This document shows positions 34,594 to 45,384 of a stretch of 64,000 nt of DNA, in pieces (the first letter of the stretch is position 1; each line of letters opens with the position of its first letter). The DNA is from Psychrobacter sp. JCM 18902. GTDB taxonomy: Bacteria > Pseudomonadota > Gammaproteobacteria > Pseudomonadales > Moraxellaceae. The notes under the pieces are model-generated. The model was not told the DNA's origin and made no database searches. It was given only the letters and a program-made list of their open reading frames with translations. The translations under genes were made by a program, and so were the position numbers. The stretch is from NCBI RefSeq assembly GCF_904846615.1, contig NZ_CAJHBK010000001.1, forward strand, positions 682,001 to 746,000. Reading direction: 5' to 3'.

Positions 34594-37500
34594 CTAAGCA
34601 ATAGTCTTTGCTTGTTCGTGCAAATCTTGTAGCTTATAGACCTCAAACGGTAGGTCAATGGCATAAGATTTACAAACCGCGTCTGCCGCCCCTAAAGTCG
34701 TCACATAAAATACTTTACCTTGCAGGGCGCTACGGCGGATAGAGAATGAATCCTCTTGTGCCTGTTTGCCTTCAGTGGTATTGATAATAAGGTCGATTTT
34801 ACCATTTTTCAAGGCATCGACGATGTGCGGGCGACCTTCGGTAACTTTATTGATTTGCTTGCACTCAATACCGGCATCGCTCAATATTTTTTGTGTACCA
34901 GTGGTTGATACAATGTTAAAACCAAAGTCAACAAGCTGGCGAGCGATAGGGGCGATTTGTGCTTTGTCACTATCACGTACTGAGATAAAGACAGTTTTAG
35001 TTTCGCCTTCGGTCGGTAGACCTGGCAGACGCTCATTGCTACCGATAATGGCTTTGTAGAATGCTTCGCCAAAGGTTTTACCGACGCCCATCACTTCACC
35101 CGTTGATTTCATCTCAGGGCTCAAGATTGGATCAACACCAGGGAATTTAGCAAATGGGAATACTGCTTCTTTGACCGCGAAAAATGCTGGAACGATTTCA
35201 GTGGTAAAGCCTTGGTCTTTTAGTGAGGTGCCAGCCATGCAGCGTGCCGCGATTTGCGCTAAAGAAGTACCGATACATTTAGAGACAAACGGCACGGTAC
35301 GGGCAGCGCGAGGGTTCACTTCTAAGATATAAATCGTTTCACCTTTTACGGCAAACTGTACGTTCATTAAGCCGACAACACCAAGCTCTTTTGCCATGGC
35401 GACCGTTTGCGCGCGCATCACATCGCACAGCTCATCAGACAATGAGTAAGGTGGCAATGAACAGGCTGAGTCACCAGAGTGCACGCCAGCTTGTTCGATA
35501 TGCTGCATGATACCGCCAATCACGACGTCTTTACCGTCGCTAACGCAGTCAACATCGACTTCGATCGCATCGTCTAAGAAGCGGTCTAGTAGGACAGGCG
35601 CTTCGTTTGATGCTTGTACCGCCGTACGCAAGTAGTGTCTTAGCTCGTCTTCGTTATAGACGATTTCCATCGCGCGACCACCAAGTACATATGATGGGCG
35701 TACTACCAGCGGATAGCCAACGTCTTTTGCCTTGACCAAACCATCTTCTAAGCTAGTGGCTAAAGCATTGGTTGGTTGGATAAGATTCAATTGCTGAATC
35801 ATATGTTGGAAGCGTTCGCGGTCTTCTGCGCGGTCAATTGCATCAGGGCTAGTACCGATGATTTTGACACCAGCAGCTTCAAGGGCACGGGCTAGTTTCA
35901 ATGGTGTTTGACCACCAAACTGCACAATCACACCATCAGGATTTTCGATACGGACGATTTCAAGTACATCTTCTAAGGTGATTGGCTCAAAATACAGACG
36001 GTCTGAGGTGTCATAATCGGTTGAAACCGTTTCAGGGTTACAGTTGACCATGATGGTCTCGTAGCCGTCTTCGCGCATAGCAAGGGCTGCGTGTACACAG
36101 CAATAGTCAAACTCGATACCTTGACCGATACGATTAGGGCCGCCACCGATAACCATAATTTTCTTGTTATTTGTTGGGTTGGCTTCGCATTCGCTATCGT
36201 AGGTTGAGTACATATAAGCGGTGCTGGTGGCAAATTCTGCTGCACAGGTATCGACGCGTTTATAGACTGGATAGACGTTTAAGTCCCAGCGCTTTTTACG
36301 TAGTTGCTTTTGTGAGACACCAAGGAGTTTTGCTAAACGCAAATCTGATAAACCTTTACGTTTAAAGCTGCGTAAGTTCTTCTCAGTTAAACCACCAAAA
36401 CCTAACGCTTTAACTTGTGCTTCAGTTTTCACGATATCTTCGATTTGTACCAAGAACCATGGATCGATTTTGGTTAAGTTGAATACTTCATCGACGCTCA
36501 TACCGACACGGAAAGCATCCGCAATATAATAAATGCGTTCAGGCGTTGGGATGGTTAAGCGATTGGTGATTTCGCTACGTGCCTTTTCAATGCTAACTTT
36601 CGATAAGTCAATTTGCTCATCAAAACCATCATTGCCAGTTTCCATACCACGTAATGCTTTTTGCATCGACTCTTGGAAGTTACGACCAATCGCCATCACT
36701 TCACCAACCGATTTCATTTGGGTTGATAAAACACTATCTGCTTGTGGGAACTTTTCAAAGTTAAAACGTGGAATTTTGGTCACGACATAATCAAGTGCAG
36801 GCTCAAAGCTGGCTGGCGTTTTGCCACCTGTAATGTCATTTTGCAATTCATCAAGCGTATAACCAATGGCTAATTTTGCCGCGATTTTAGCAATCGGGAA
36901 GCCCGTCGCTTTTGAGGCTAGGGCAGACGAGCGTGATACACGTGGGTTCATCTCGATGACAACCATGCGACCCGTATCAGGGTTAATACCGAACTGAACG
37001 TTTGAGCCGCCGGTTTCTACACCAATCTCACGCAATACTGCCAATGAGGCATTACGCATGATTTGATATTCTTTATCCGTCAAGGTTTGTGCTGGTGCAA
37101 CCGTGATTGAGTCGCCTGTATGTACACCCATTGGATCAAAGTTCTCAATCGCACAGATGATGATGCAGTTGTCGTTTTTGTCACGAACCACTTCCATCTC
37201 GTATTCTTTCCAACCGATTAACGATTCATCGATGAGCAATTGATGGTTTGGTGATAAGTCAAAACCACGCTCACAAATCTCGATAAATTCGTCGCGATTA
37301 TACGCGATACCGCCGCCTGAACCGCCCATGGTGAACGACGGACGAATGATACACGGATAGCCCATTTTTTCTTGGGTCGCAAAGGCTTCTTCCATAGTTT
37401 CAGCGGTTTCAGCTCGTGGACACTCAAGACCGATACGCTTCATTGCTTTATCGAACAAGTTGCGATCTTCTGCCATTTCGATAGAGTCTTTGGTCGCGCC

Positions 37501-37848
37501 AATCAATTCGCAGTTGTACTTGGTCAGTACGCCATGCTTATCTAGATCTAATGCGCAGTTTAGCGCCGTCTGTCCGCCCATCGTTGGTAAGATCGCGTCA
37601 GGACGTTCTTTAGCAATGATTTGCTCAACGGTCTGCCAAGTAATTGGCTCAATATAAGTCGCGTCCGCCATGGTAGGGTCAGTCATGATGGTCGCAGGGT
37701 TTGAGTTGACCAAGATGACGCGATAGCCTTCTTCTTTTAGCGCTTTACAGGCCTGTGCACCCGAATAATCAAACTCACATGCTTGACCGATGACGATAGG
37801 ACCTGCGCCTATGATAAGAATGCTTTTTATGTCGATACGTTTTGGCAT
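34594..37848 (-). CDS. carB: carbamoyl-phosphate synthase large subunit
   Basis: The 1084-residue protein has the duplicated ATP-grasp layout of Car[31 protein letters not shown] as the first half start (cut here to [18 protein letters not shown]), repeated as [18 protein letters not shown] in the second half. [15 protein letters not shown] and [13 protein letters not shown] are the paired metal and ATP-site segments. The C-terminal MGS-like allosteric domain (about 940-1084) shows [13 protein letters not shown]. CarB makes carbamoyl phosphate for arginine and pyrimidine synthesis using ammonia from CarA. The gap to carA is about 200 bp, larger than in E. coli. Confidence 0.98.
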   Translation of the reverse strand: MPKRIDIKSILIIGAGPIVIGQACEFDYSGAQACKALKEEGYRVILVNSNPATIMTDPTMADATYIEPITWQTVEQIIAKERPDAILPTMGGQTALNCALDLDKHGVLTKYNCELIGATKDSIEMAEDRNLFDKAMKRIGLECPRAETAETMEEAFATQEKMGYPCIIRPSFTMGGSGGGIAYNRDEFIEICERGFDLSPNHQLLIDESLIGWKEYEMEVVRDKNDNCIIICAIENFDPMGVHTGDSITVAPAQTLTDKEYQIMRNASLAVLREIGVETGGSNVQFGINPDTGRMVVIEMNPRVSRSSALASKATGFPIAKIAAKLAIGYTLDELQNDITGGKTPASFEPALDYVVTKIPRFNFEKFPQADSVLSTQMKSVGEVMAIGRNFQESMQKALRGMETGNDGFDEQIDLSKVSIEKARSEITNRLTIPTPERIYYIADAFRVGMSVDEVFNLTKIDPWFLVQIEDIVKTEAQVKALGFGGLTEKNLRSFKRKGLSDLRLAKLLGVSQKQLRKKRWDLNVYPVYKRVDTCAAEFATSTAYMYSTYDSECEANPTNNKKIMVIGGGPNRIGQGIEFDYCCVHAALAMREDGYETIMVNCNPETVSTDYDTSDRLYFEPITLEDVLEIVRIENPDGVIVQFGGQTPLKLARALEAAGVKIIGTSPDAIDRAEDRERFQHMIQQLNLIQPTNALATSLEDGLVKAKDVGYPLVVRPSYVLGGRAMEIVYNEDELRHYLRTAVQASNEAPVLLDRFLDDAIEVDVDCVSDGKDVVIGGIMQHIEQAGVHSGDSACSLPPYSLSDELCDVMRAQTVAMAKELGVVGLMNVQFAVKGETIYILEVNPRAARTVPFVSKCIGTSLAQIAARCMAGTSLKDQGFTTEIVPAFFAVKEAVFPFAKFPGVDPILSPEMKSTGEVMGVGKTFGEAFYKAIIGSNERLPGLPTEGETKTVFISVRDSDKAQIAPIARQLVDFGFNIVSTTGTQKILSDAGIECKQINKVTEGRPHIVDALKNGKIDLIINTTEGKQAQEDSFSIRRSALQGKVFYVTTLGAADAVCKSYAIDLPFEVYKLQDLHEQAKTIA

Positions 37849-38046
37849 AGTTAGGGCTACCTTCGTTAGTATGATATTTTAATTGATTTATATTCGGCTA
37901 AAATCGTATTTGAACAGTGCTATATTTTAATAAAACAACACTTTAATAAAACGATATTTTGCGTGGCTTAGCTTAAACCATCATGCGTGATCTAAGCTGT
38001 ATAACGAATACTTACTGTTTGCTAATGACTGATACTTAAAAGCTGA

Positions 38047-39279
38047 TTAAGCTTTAGCCTTTGCCATCATATCTGCAAACTTATCAAACAGTGGCGCGCA
38101 GTCATGTGGACCAGGGCTGGCTTCTGGGTGACCTTGGAAGCTAAAGACTGGCTTGTTGGTCAGCTCGATACCTTGGTTGGTACCATCGAATAATGAGCGA
38201 TGGGTAGATTTAACATTAGCAGGCAGTGTGTCTTCATCAACCGCGAAACCATGGTTCTGACTGGTAATCATAACCGTGCCAGCTGCTAAGTCTTGAACTG
38301 GATGGTTGGCGCCGTGATGACCGGTTTTCATTTTAATGGTGTTTGCGCCGCTAGCTAGACCAATCAGCTGATGACCTAAACAGATGCCAAAGGTTGGCAC
38401 ATCAGTTTTTTCAATGATATGACGTACGGCATCGATAGCATAGTCGCAGGCTGCAGGGTCGCCAGGACCGTTTGATAAAAAGATACCATCTGGGTTCATC
38501 GCCAGCACATCTGCGATAGGCGTTTGTGCAGGAACGACGGTTACATGACAGCCGCGGTCAACCAGCATACGCAAGATATTGGTTTTGCTACCGAAATCGT
38601 AGGCAACCACGTTATATTTTGAGTCAACATGCGTGCCCAACTGCTTAAAGAAGCCACCGGTACCGCTATCATGACTGCCAATGGCAGCACGGTTAAGTAG
38701 GGTATCTGATAAATCCCACGTACCTGCTGTCCATTCGAACGTCTCTTTAGTACAGCATTCTTTTGCCAGATCCATGCCTTCGATACCAGCAAACTCTTGT
38801 GCCAATTTGATGGCTTGTTGCTCGTCAGCAGCGCTGATAGTCTCGCCGTCTGAGGCGGTCATAATACAGCCATTTTGTGCGCCTTTATCACGTAATAGGC
38901 GGGTCAATTGACGGGTATCAATCTCAGCGATTGCAACGGTATCGTTACGTGATAAATAGTCGCTTAATGATTCTGAGTTACGGAAGTTTGAGGTGACCAT
39001 CGTTGCATCACGGATGATAAGACCGTCGGCCCATACTTGATGACCATTGCCAGACTCAGTGTCCTCGCTATTGGTACCAGTATTACCGATGTGCGGATAG
39101 GTTAGGGTGACCAGCTGGCGCGCATAACTTGGGTCGGTTAGGATTTCTTGGTACCCTGTCATGGCTGTATTAAACACCACCTCACCGACACGATGACCGA
39201 GACTGCCGATACTCACACCGCGAAAAATCGTACCGTCTGCTAATGCCAAAATTGCTTGTATTTCTGCCGATGAATTCAA
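38047..39279 (-). CDS. carA: carbamoyl-phosphate synthase small subunit
   Basis: The 410-residue protein matches Car[23 protein letters not shown] at the start (motif DGTIFRG), [17 protein letters not shown], and the glutaminase domain with nucleophile Cys in [13 protein letters not shown] and [15 protein letters not shown]. It supplies ammonia from glutamine to CarB. The start codon is TTG at 39279 (MNSSAEIQ), six bases after GGAGG; the first in-frame ATG would remove essential N-terminal residues. A residue-poor N terminus and two short insertions make it somewhat longer than the E. coli protein of about 382. A candidate promoter and attenuator-like fold precede it. Confidence 0.96.
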   Translation of the reverse strand: MNSSAEIQAILALADGTIFRGVSIGSLGHRVGEVVFNTAMTGYQEILTDPSYARQLVTLTYPHIGNTGTNSEDTESGNGHQVWADGLIIRDATMVTSNFRNSESLSDYLSRNDTVAIAEIDTRQLTRLLRDKGAQNGCIMTASDGETISAADEQQAIKLAQEFAGIEGMDLAKECCTKETFEWTAGTWDLSDTLLNRAAIGSHDSGTGGFFKQLGTHVDSKYNVVAYDFGSKTNILRMLVDRGCHVTVVPAQTPIADVLAMNPDGIFLSNGPGDPAACDYAIDAVRHIIEKTDVPTFGICLGHQLIGLASGANTIKMKTGHHGANHPVQDLAAGTVMITSQNHGFAVDEDTLPANVKSTHRSLFDGTNQGIELTNKPVFSFQGHPEASPGPHDCAPLFDKFADMMAKAKA

Positions 39280-39717
39280 GGTTTGCCTCCGCTGTTATTA
39301 GTGAGTGCCATGATTTCCATGATGAAATTTTGGATTGAACGCGGCTTTTTGTATCGCAAAAATTGCTATTAATGGATACTAAAAAACACCTAAACCCAAA
39401 ATTTTTCCACAAAAAAGCGAGAAGACATTATTGATGGAAACTACAAAACCCACTAGATAGTGAATAGGTAACTTGCATCATGTCCGCTCGCTTAGGCACA
39501 GATTTTGCGCATTATATACAATCTGCCCGCAGATAGCCAGCCGATTTTTAGATTGAAAGTATGCCTTTAATTATTAGCCGTTAATAGCGCTGGATTTTCC
39601 CTTTTGGCTTTGCCACAATGGACAGCAAATCGAGATATCTGGTTTTCATGATTGGTTTTTAGGATTATTTTTCATGATTGACCTATTTCATTACTATTAA
39701 TATAACAAGGAGCCGTT
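39280..39717. other. divergent control region carA / gamma carbonic anhydrase gene
   Basis: These 438 bases hold no credible gene. On the minus strand the carA leader has a TATAAT-like -10 (39511-39516), then AAGCGAG (39493-39487 region) complementary to CTCGCTT before six T (39421-39411), enclosing a CACTA/TAGTG hairpin (39451-39462). The plus side carries the ribosome site AACAAGGAGCCGTT for the next gene. Confidence 0.45.
39411..39493 (-). promoter_or_regulatory. possible attenuator in the carA leader
   Basis: On the minus strand AAGCGAG and CTCGCTT can pair across about 65 bases that include a small CACTATCTAGTG hairpin, and the 3' arm runs into TTTTTT. This is the form of a terminator inside a leader, about 130 bases before the carA start. 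The long loop makes it uncertain. Confidence 0.3.
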
Positions 39718-40254
39718 ATGATTTATCAATATTTAGACAAGGTGCCCGAATTCGCGGTACCTTTTAATGGTTGGGTCGCAGACTCAGCACGAGTGATAGG
39801 TGATGTCTATTTGGGTCATCAAGCTAACGTGTGGTTTGGGGCAGTGATTCGCGGTGACAATGAACGCATTCATATCGGCGATTATAGTAATGTGCAAGAA
39901 AACAGCGTCATTCATACTGATGCAGGCATTGAGGTCAAAATCGGCAACTATGTCACCATTGGTCATTTAGCGATGCTGCACGGCTGCGAAGTTGGTGACA
40001 ATAGCTTAATTGGGATTGGGGCAGTGGTATTGAACAATGCCAAAATTGGTAAAAATTGCATTATTGGTGCCAAAGCTTTGGTCACCGAAGGCAAAGTTAT
40101 TCCGGACAATTCTTTAGTGATGGGCGCACCAGCCAAAGTGGTGAAAACATTGACAGATGAGCAAGCAGCGATGTTGAAATTATCAGCAATGCATTATGCG
40201 GAGCGTTGTCAAAAATTTAAAACGTGCTTAACAGAAGTGGCCATGCCTGATTAA
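39718..40254 (+). CDS. gamma carbonic anhydrase family protein
   Basis: The 178-residue left-handed beta-helix protein shows the hexapeptide-repeat pattern (ARVIGDVYLGHQANVWFGAVIRGD, IGDYSNVQENSVIH, IGNYVTIGHLAMLHGCEVGD). Three metal-binding His positions of the gamma-class fold are present (SVIHTDAG, IGHLAMLHG). Members related to YrdA/PaaY bind zinc, but many have no shown carbonic anhydrase activity and may be thioesterases or maturation factors. ATG 39718 follows AACAAGGAGCCGTT. It is a single-gene unit, divergent from carA; bicarbonate supply to carbamoyl-phosphate synthase would be an attractive but unproven link. Confidence 0.88.
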   Translation: MIYQYLDKVPEFAVPFNGWVADSARVIGDVYLGHQANVWFGAVIRGDNERIHIGDYSNVQENSVIHTDAGIEVKIGNYVTIGHLAMLHGCEVGDNSLIGIGAVVLNNAKIGKNCIIGAKALVTEGKVIPDNSLVMGAPAKVVKTLTDEQAAMLKLSAMHYAERCQKFKTCLTEVAMPD

Positions 40255-40342
40255 GCAGAAATTTATAAAGAATCCTTGAATTGTTTGATATTGATCTATT
40301 TTTTTATATAAATCAGGCAAACGTTTTTTACATAGAGAAGCT

Positions 40343-40804
40343 TTATACCATCAGCATCATGACCAGCCAAATGATGGCAAAAATGATGGCAAAAATGATA
40401 ATACCAATAATCAGTCCGCGAAAAATATCGTGGCGTATAGAGTAGTCATTAAGGTAAGCGTTATGATTGGTTGTTTCGTTGATGTTGAGCGCATTGACGC
40501 TTTCAGCGCCAGCATTTTTACCAACGATAAAACCCATGATTGCGCCTACGACCAACATAAATGGGGTGAATAACCAAAAAACGTCGCCATTACCTATACC
40601 AGCTATTGAGCGAATGACAACAATGGCAAGATCGATCAGTAAACCGCCAACGCCGTACATCACACCATTTAAGAGCGCATACAGTATACGGTCGAAAGGT
40701 GATTGATAGCTTTCACCCAGCTGACGTTGTCTGATTTCTTTGATCGAACGGGCAGGGCGACGCGTTTTACTTGGCAAGACAGTTTTGACATCAGGCGTTT
40801 CCAT
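40343..40804 (-). CDS. small hypothetical membrane protein
   Basis: From ATG 40804 (METPDVKT) the product is 153 residues, with a basic N-terminal region (TRRPARSIKEIRQRQ) and three hydrophobic segments: about residues 47-67, 73-95 and 125-153, the last very Ile-rich. The longer frame to 40873 runs into the decayed MITE-like sequence, so the shorter start is preferred. The family is not recognised; the pattern of a basic cytosolic tail plus three helices is common among Moraxellaceae membrane proteins of unknown function. No operon partner is evident. Confidence 0.55.
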   Translation of the reverse strand: METPDVKTVLPSKTRRPARSIKEIRQRQLGESYQSPFDRILYALLNGVMYGVGGLLIDLAIVVIRSIAGIGNGDVFWLFTPFMLVVGAIMGFIVGKNAGAESVNALNINETTNHNAYLNDYSIRHDIFRGLIIGIIIFAIIFAIIWLVMMLMV

Positions 40805-40844
40805 GCGATTCTCTATTTTTATGATGAAGTAAGCAAAACAGATA

Positions 40845-40909
40845 CTAGGGCGTATCACCATTTTTAGCACCATTTAGGCACTTTCGTTCAGATTGAGGAC
40901 ACAGCCTAA
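40845..40909. mobile_element. decayed MITE-like copy
   Basis: CTAGGGCGT at the left and ATTGAGGACACAGCCTAA at the right, with internal TTTTTAGCACCATTTAG, match the ends and right-hand interior of the 176-bp element at 60177-60352. Most of the interior is missing and several end bases have changed, so this is an old deletion derivative. Confidence 0.6.
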
Positions 40910-41073
40910 CCACAAGTTATATAAATAAATTTACCATAATTTTGTTTGGTAAACAGTAGCATTCACTAAAAATTATTGAGAAATTTTTTCATATCATTAT
41001 CTATCTCCAAAGCGGAAGTTATTAAAAACCAGTTGTATTTCTGTCCTTCAACAAACAATAATAAGGTCTCATT

Positions 41074-41775
41074 ATGCAGGCAACACAAGCACAACTTTCT
41101 CCAAAAGAGCTGGCACTTTTTGATTTAGACCATACTTTGCTCGACGTCGATAGCGACTATTTATGGGGCGAGTATATCGTCAAACACGACCTCGTCGATG
41201 AAGCGCAATACCGCACGGCCAATCAAAAGTTTTACCAAGACTATATCGAAGGTACGCTTGATGCGACGGAATATAATGAATTTGTGGCGCAGTTTTTAAG
41301 TAGCTTGCCGATGGATAGATTGCATGAGCTACGAGAAGACTATATTAAAAGTGAAATTGAGCCGCACATACGCCCAAAAGCGATGGAAGTACTTTGTCAG
41401 CATGTTGAAAAAGGTCATGAGGTGGTGATTATTTCTGCGACCAATGATTTTGTGGTATCCGCCATTGCCAAGCGTTTTGGTATCGAAGGTGCCAATGTGT
41501 TATCAACGCCGCTTGAGATAAAAAATGAGCGCTATACGGGTAAACTTACCGACAAGCCAAACTTTAAAGAAGGTAAGATTTATCATCTTAATAAATGGAT
41601 AGATAAGCAAAAATCAGCGGGTGTTGAGTTTGATAAAACTTATGCTTATTCAGATTCCAAAAATGACATTCCGCTGCTTGAGTGGGCGGATGTGGCTATT
41701 TGTGTGTCACCTGATGACGCGCTGCATGCGCATGCGTTAGCCCATCGCTGGGCGGTTGAGGATTGGTCGATTTAG
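41074..41775 (+). CDS. HAD-IB family phosphatase (SerB-like)
   Basis: The 233-residue protein has the HAD motifs in order: motif I LFDLDHTLLD (nucleophile Asp), motif II VVIISATNDF, a conserved Lys region and motif III YAYSDSKNDIPLLEWA. The helical cap between motifs I and II fits the HAD-IB subfamily that includes phosphoserine phosphatase relatives and other small-metabolite phosphatases. The exact substrate cannot be read from the sequence. ATG 41074 follows AATAAGGTCTCATT. It is followed by prfB on the same strand after about 115 bp and may share a transcript. Confidence 0.85.
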   Translation: MQATQAQLSPKELALFDLDHTLLDVDSDYLWGEYIVKHDLVDEAQYRTANQKFYQDYIEGTLDATEYNEFVAQFLSSLPMDRLHELREDYIKSEIEPHIRPKAMEVLCQHVEKGHEVVIISATNDFVVSAIAKRFGIEGANVLSTPLEIKNERYTGKLTDKPNFKEGKIYHLNKWIDKQKSAGVEFDKTYAYSDSKNDIPLLEWADVAICVSPDDALHAHALAHRWAVEDWSI

Positions 41776-41891
41776 GCTGTTTAACGTTATTTAATATAAA
41801 GCCAGTCATAATTAGCCAACTATTTATTGTCAATCTCATTTAAAATAGCGCCATATCAGTGAGATATTTATTTAAAAAGACAGGAAACCTT

Positions 41892-42987
41892 ATGGAAATC
41901 AATCCGTATCAAGAACGAATCAAAGATTTATCAGAGCGTGGGCAGGACTTGCGGAGGTATCTTTGACTTCGATGGTAAGCAAGAACGCTTAGAAGAAGTC
42001 AATTTAGAGTTAGAAAACCCCGAGCTATGGAATGATCCAGAGCGTGCGACTAAAATTAATAAAGAAAAAAGCCAGCTTGATGGTGTCATCGATGTTGTGG
42101 TGTCGCTTGAGAGCACATTGGAAGATGCGTCTGCCATGCTTGAGCTGGCGGTAGAAGCAGAGGATGAATCCTTGCTGGCGGATGTGCAAGCAGAGCTCGA
42201 CAATGCGGAGAAACGCGTTGCTGATTTAGAGTTCCGTCGCATGTTTAGCGGTGAGATGGATCCTAATAACTGCTACTTAGATATCCAGTCGGGTAGTGGT
42301 GGCACTGAGGCGCAGGATTGGGCAGAGATGCTGTTGCGTATGTATACACGCTGGGCGGAATCGCATGGCTTCAAAGTTGAAGTTATTGAAGTGTCTTCTG
42401 GTAGCGTGGCTGGTATTAAATCAGCAACGATTGAGATTAAAGGGGATTATGCTTTTGGTTGGTTACGTACCGAAATCGGCGTGCATCGCTTAGTCCGTAA
42501 ATCGCCATTTGATAGCAATAACGGTCGTCATACCTCGTTTGCTGCCGTTTTTGTGTCGCCTGAAATTGATGATAATATCGAGATTGACATCAATCCAGCA
42601 GATTTGCGTATCGATACTTATCGTTCATCTGGCGCAGGTGGTCAGCATGTGAACACGACTGATTCTGCGGTACGTATCACCCACGAACCAAGTGGCGTGG
42701 TGGTCACTTGTCAGAATGAGCGTAGCCAGCATGGGAATAAAGCGACGGCGATGAAGTTGTTACGCGCTAAGCTTTATGAGCTTGAGATGCAAAAACGGAT
42801 GGAATCTCAGCAAGCGGTCGAGGATGGCAAGTCAGACGTCGGTTGGGGCAGTCAAATTCGCTCTTATGTACTCGATGATTCACGTATCAAAGACTTGCGT
42901 ACTGGCGTTGAAACCTTTAATACCGGTGCGGTACTCGATGGCGACCTCGATCAATTTATCGAAGCGAGTCTAAAAGCGGGATTGTAA
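41892..42987 (+). CDS. prfB: peptide chain release factor 2, with programmed +1 frameshift
   Basis: ATG 41892, after CAGGAAACCTT, opens a 24-codon frame that meets TGA at 41964-41966. The site GGAGGTATCTTTGAC is the classical RF2 shift site: an internal Shine-Dalgarno-like GGAGG, then CTT slipping +1 so that GAC at 41965 is read next. The shifted frame runs to 42987, about 364 residues in all, as in E. coli. RF2 signatures are the anticodon-like SPF in [12 protein letters not shown] and the catalytic GGQ in [17 protein letters not shown]2 ends translation at UGA and UAA; the shift makes its synthesis fall when RF2 is plentiful. It is not a pseudogene. Confidence 0.97.
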
Positions 42988-43023
42988 AATAAAATAGTAA
43001 TTAATATTTAATTAAGGAAAATT

Positions 43024-43308
43024 ATGCCAAGCGTTAACAGTTATTTTGATAATAAAGTCACTTCTATTGCCTTTCAAACGGCGACTAAGCCTGCAACAGT
43101 TGGCGTGATGGAAATTGGCGAGTACGAATTTGGCACCAGCGAATTTGAAACCATGAGCGTGGTCAGTGGTGCATTGACGGTCAAATTGCCAGAAAGTGAT
43201 GAGTGGCAAACCTTTAATGCGGGTGAGCAATTTACCGTTGAAGCCAATCAGAAGTTTCAAGTAAAAGTGGCAGTAGAGACTGCTTATTTATGTGTTTACG
43301 GTAAATAA
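43024..43308 (+). CDS. ppnP: pyrimidine/purine nucleoside phosphorylase PpnP
   Basis: The 94-residue single-domain cupin-like protein matches the DUF1255/YaiE family: [38 protein letters not shown], and the end TAYLCVYG. Family members catalyse phosphorolysis of several nucleosides. ATG 43024 follows TAATTAAGGAAAATT, 36 bp after the prfB stop, so it may be transcribed with prfB. A perfect terminator follows. Length and both termini match the family. Confidence 0.93.
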   Translation: MPSVNSYFDNKVTSIAFQTATKPATVGVMEIGEYEFGTSEFETMSVVSGALTVKLPESDEWQTFNAGEQFTVEANQKFQVKVAVETAYLCVYGK

Positions 43309-43336
43309 GTATTTTTAGAGTAGTAGTCAACAGATT

Positions 43337-43368
43337 AACGCCAAGTGTTTAACGCTTGGCGTTTTTTT
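43337..43368 (+). terminator. rho-independent terminator after ppnP
   Basis: AACGCCAAG and CTTGGCGTT form a 9-bp stem around a short loop, followed by seven T. Confidence 0.9.
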
Positions 43369-43416
43369 ATGGTTGCATTTTGAGATAAGTTTGAGTCATA
43401 AAGTATTGGACAACCA

Positions 43417-43869
43417 TTATAAGTTTTTACGATATTGCACCATGTCTGTTTGAGTGGCGATTGCGTCATAGAGTTTGCGCGCCGTGGTGTTGCCCTCTTG
43501 TGTCGTCCAATACACACGGTTGCAGTTTTTACTATGAGCGAACTCATACACCTTTTCAATCAGTACTCGTCCTACGCCTTGTCCGCGTACCTGTTCATTG
43601 ACGTATAAGTCTTCTAAATAACAACACTCAGTGGTATTCCAAGTATTGGGGTGTAGCACCACATGGGTGATACCTACTAACTTATCGTCCTGCCAAGCAC
43701 CAAAACCATAAATCGGCACGTTACTATCGAGCAAACTGTGCCACGTGTTTTGGATGGTACTTGATGGCAAACTGGTCTCATAAAATTTTAGATAGTTTTG
43801 CCACAAAGGTAACCAAAATTCGTAATCGGCTTTAGATAATGCTGCTATCTTTATAGAAGTATTTTTCAT
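43417..43869 (-). CDS. GNAT family N-acetyltransferase
   Basis: The 150-residue protein has the GNAT fold signature: CYLEDLYVNEQVRGQGVGRVLIEKVYEFA (motif A with the acetyl-CoA loop RGQGVG), then NCNRVYWTTQEGNTTARKLYDAIATQTD (motif B). The N-terminal KADYEFWLPLWQNYLKFYE and the overall size resemble GNATs that acetylate small amines or antibiotics, but the substrate is not predictable. It is transcribed alone on the minus strand, convergent with ppnP. The ribosome site before ATG 43869 is weak. Confidence 0.85.
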   Translation of the reverse strand: MKNTSIKIAALSKADYEFWLPLWQNYLKFYETSLPSSTIQNTWHSLLDSNVPIYGFGAWQDDKLVGITHVVLHPNTWNTTECCYLEDLYVNEQVRGQGVGRVLIEKVYEFAHSKNCNRVYWTTQEGNTTARKLYDAIATQTDMVQYRKNL

Positions 43870-44051
43870 TGTGTTTTATTCAAATTAAATTGTAATTGTT
43901 GTCAAATTATGGCTCAAAAGCTCATTATTTAGAACCCTTTTAAGCATGTTTTTTTTACACATCGATTACACTTTGCTCGTGGCAAATAAACAGCAAAAAC
44001 CATCGCAATTCATTATGCTAAAACGACTATTTTATCAATCGAGTATGTATT

Positions 44052-45182
44052 ATGGCGACGCTAAATGACCAAACAACCACGCAAGACATACGCCATGATT
44101 ATGAAAAACTCGCTCGCCTTGCTAATCTGCGCTATGTCAGTGATGATGAGCTTGGGTTTACGCGTAGGCGTTGGGGGCGCGGATTTACTTATAAAGATGC
44201 CACAGGCAAAACGGTCAAAGACAAAGCCTTGCGACAGCGTTTTAATGCGCTAGTGATACCACCGATGTGGTCAGAGGTTTGGATATGCCAAGATGATAAA
44301 GGGCACTTGCAATCGACGGGGCGCGATGACAAAGCACGAAAACAGTATCTGTATCACCCTGAGTGGGATCGCGTACGTGACCAAGCCAAATTCGATGCCA
44401 TGATAGGCTTCGCTAGAGCATTGCCGAATCTACGTGCGCAAGTCGAAAAAGACTTGAAAGCCAAATCATTATCCCGTGAAAATGTCTTATCAGCAGTGGT
44501 CAAACTATTAGAAACGACCTTGATTCGTATCGGCAACAGCCGCTATGCCAAGCTCAATAAGAGCTATGGTTTGAGTACTCTACGCAGTAAGCACGTGAGC
44601 GAAACTGATAACGGACTGGCGTTTGATTTCGTCGGTAAAAGTGCCAAAGAGCATCATATAGAGCTGCAAGACGAGCGTTTGATTGAGATTGTACAGGCAT
44701 GTTCTGAGTTACCTGGTTATCAGATTTTTAAATATTTGGATGACAAGGGTCATAAACAAGTCGTCGACAGTCGCGATATCAACGACTATCTACGCACGCA
44801 TACTAGCGGTCATGGTCGTGACAGTGAGATGTATAGCGGTAATTTATATAGCGCAAAGGACTTTCGTACTTGGATGGCCAGTGTCCTTGCCGCCAGTTAC
44901 CTGAATGATGAGCTACAGAGCGCTCAGGGCAAAGCAATATTAGCCAGTGAACCTGATAGTAAAGCGCGTCAGCAACTGGTGACTGATATGGTAAAAAGTG
45001 TCGCTGATGAGCTGGGCAATACCCCTGCTGTCTGCCGAACATCTTATATTAATCCCATTATTATAGAGCGCTTTTTGGCTGGTCAGTTCTTTGAACCTTA
45101 TAAACAAGCGCGCCGTGGACGTACTAAACAGCATCAAAGTTATGAAGAAAAGGCGCTGCTGGGATTTTTAAGTGGCTGCTGA
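44052..45182 (+). CDS. DNA topoisomerase IB (poxvirus type)
   Basis: The 376-residue protein has the bacterial topoisomerase IB layout. An N-terminal DNA-binding domain (YVSDDELGFTRRRWGRGFTY, VIPPMWSEVWICQDDKGHLQSTGRD) is followed by the catalytic domain with RIGNSRYAKLNKSYGLSTLR, SKHV, AKDFRTWMAS and the Tyr in VCRTSYINP, giving the Arg-Lys-Arg-His/Tyr active site. It relaxes supercoils through a 3'-phosphotyrosyl intermediate without ATP. Such enzymes occur in only some bacteria; their cellular role is poorly known. It stands as a single gene, with a weak ribosome site. Confidence 0.93.
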   Translation: MATLNDQTTTQDIRHDYEKLARLANLRYVSDDELGFTRRRWGRGFTYKDATGKTVKDKALRQRFNALVIPPMWSEVWICQDDKGHLQSTGRDDKARKQYLYHPEWDRVRDQAKFDAMIGFARALPNLRAQVEKDLKAKSLSRENVLSAVVKLLETTLIRIGNSRYAKLNKSYGLSTLRSKHVSETDNGLAFDFVGKSAKEHHIELQDERLIEIVQACSELPGYQIFKYLDDKGHKQVVDSRDINDYLRTHTSGHGRDSEMYSGNLYSAKDFRTWMASVLAASYLNDELQSAQGKAILASEPDSKARQQLVTDMVKSVADELGNTPAVCRTSYINPIIIERFLAGQFFEPYKQARRGRTKQHQSYEEKALLGFLSGC

Positions 45183-45384
45183 GTGCTTTGAAATAAAGTT
45201 CCATCAAGAGTTTGTGATTGAATTATAAAAATGATACGTTATGTATTGAAATAAATTTAAAAATGCGTTACTAATAGAGCACACGCACGTTGATACGTGC
45301 AAGCAGTTTATAGGATAGGACTGTTTTTACTACTCATGAATCGCTGAGAGAATCAGTGACCCTCGATTGCTAAAGGATTAGCTT

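Noticed and set aside
41938..42987. prfB starting at GTG 41938, or a frameshifted pseudogene
   Set aside because: The ATG at 41892 and the conserved slippery site show the normal programmed +1 frameshift.
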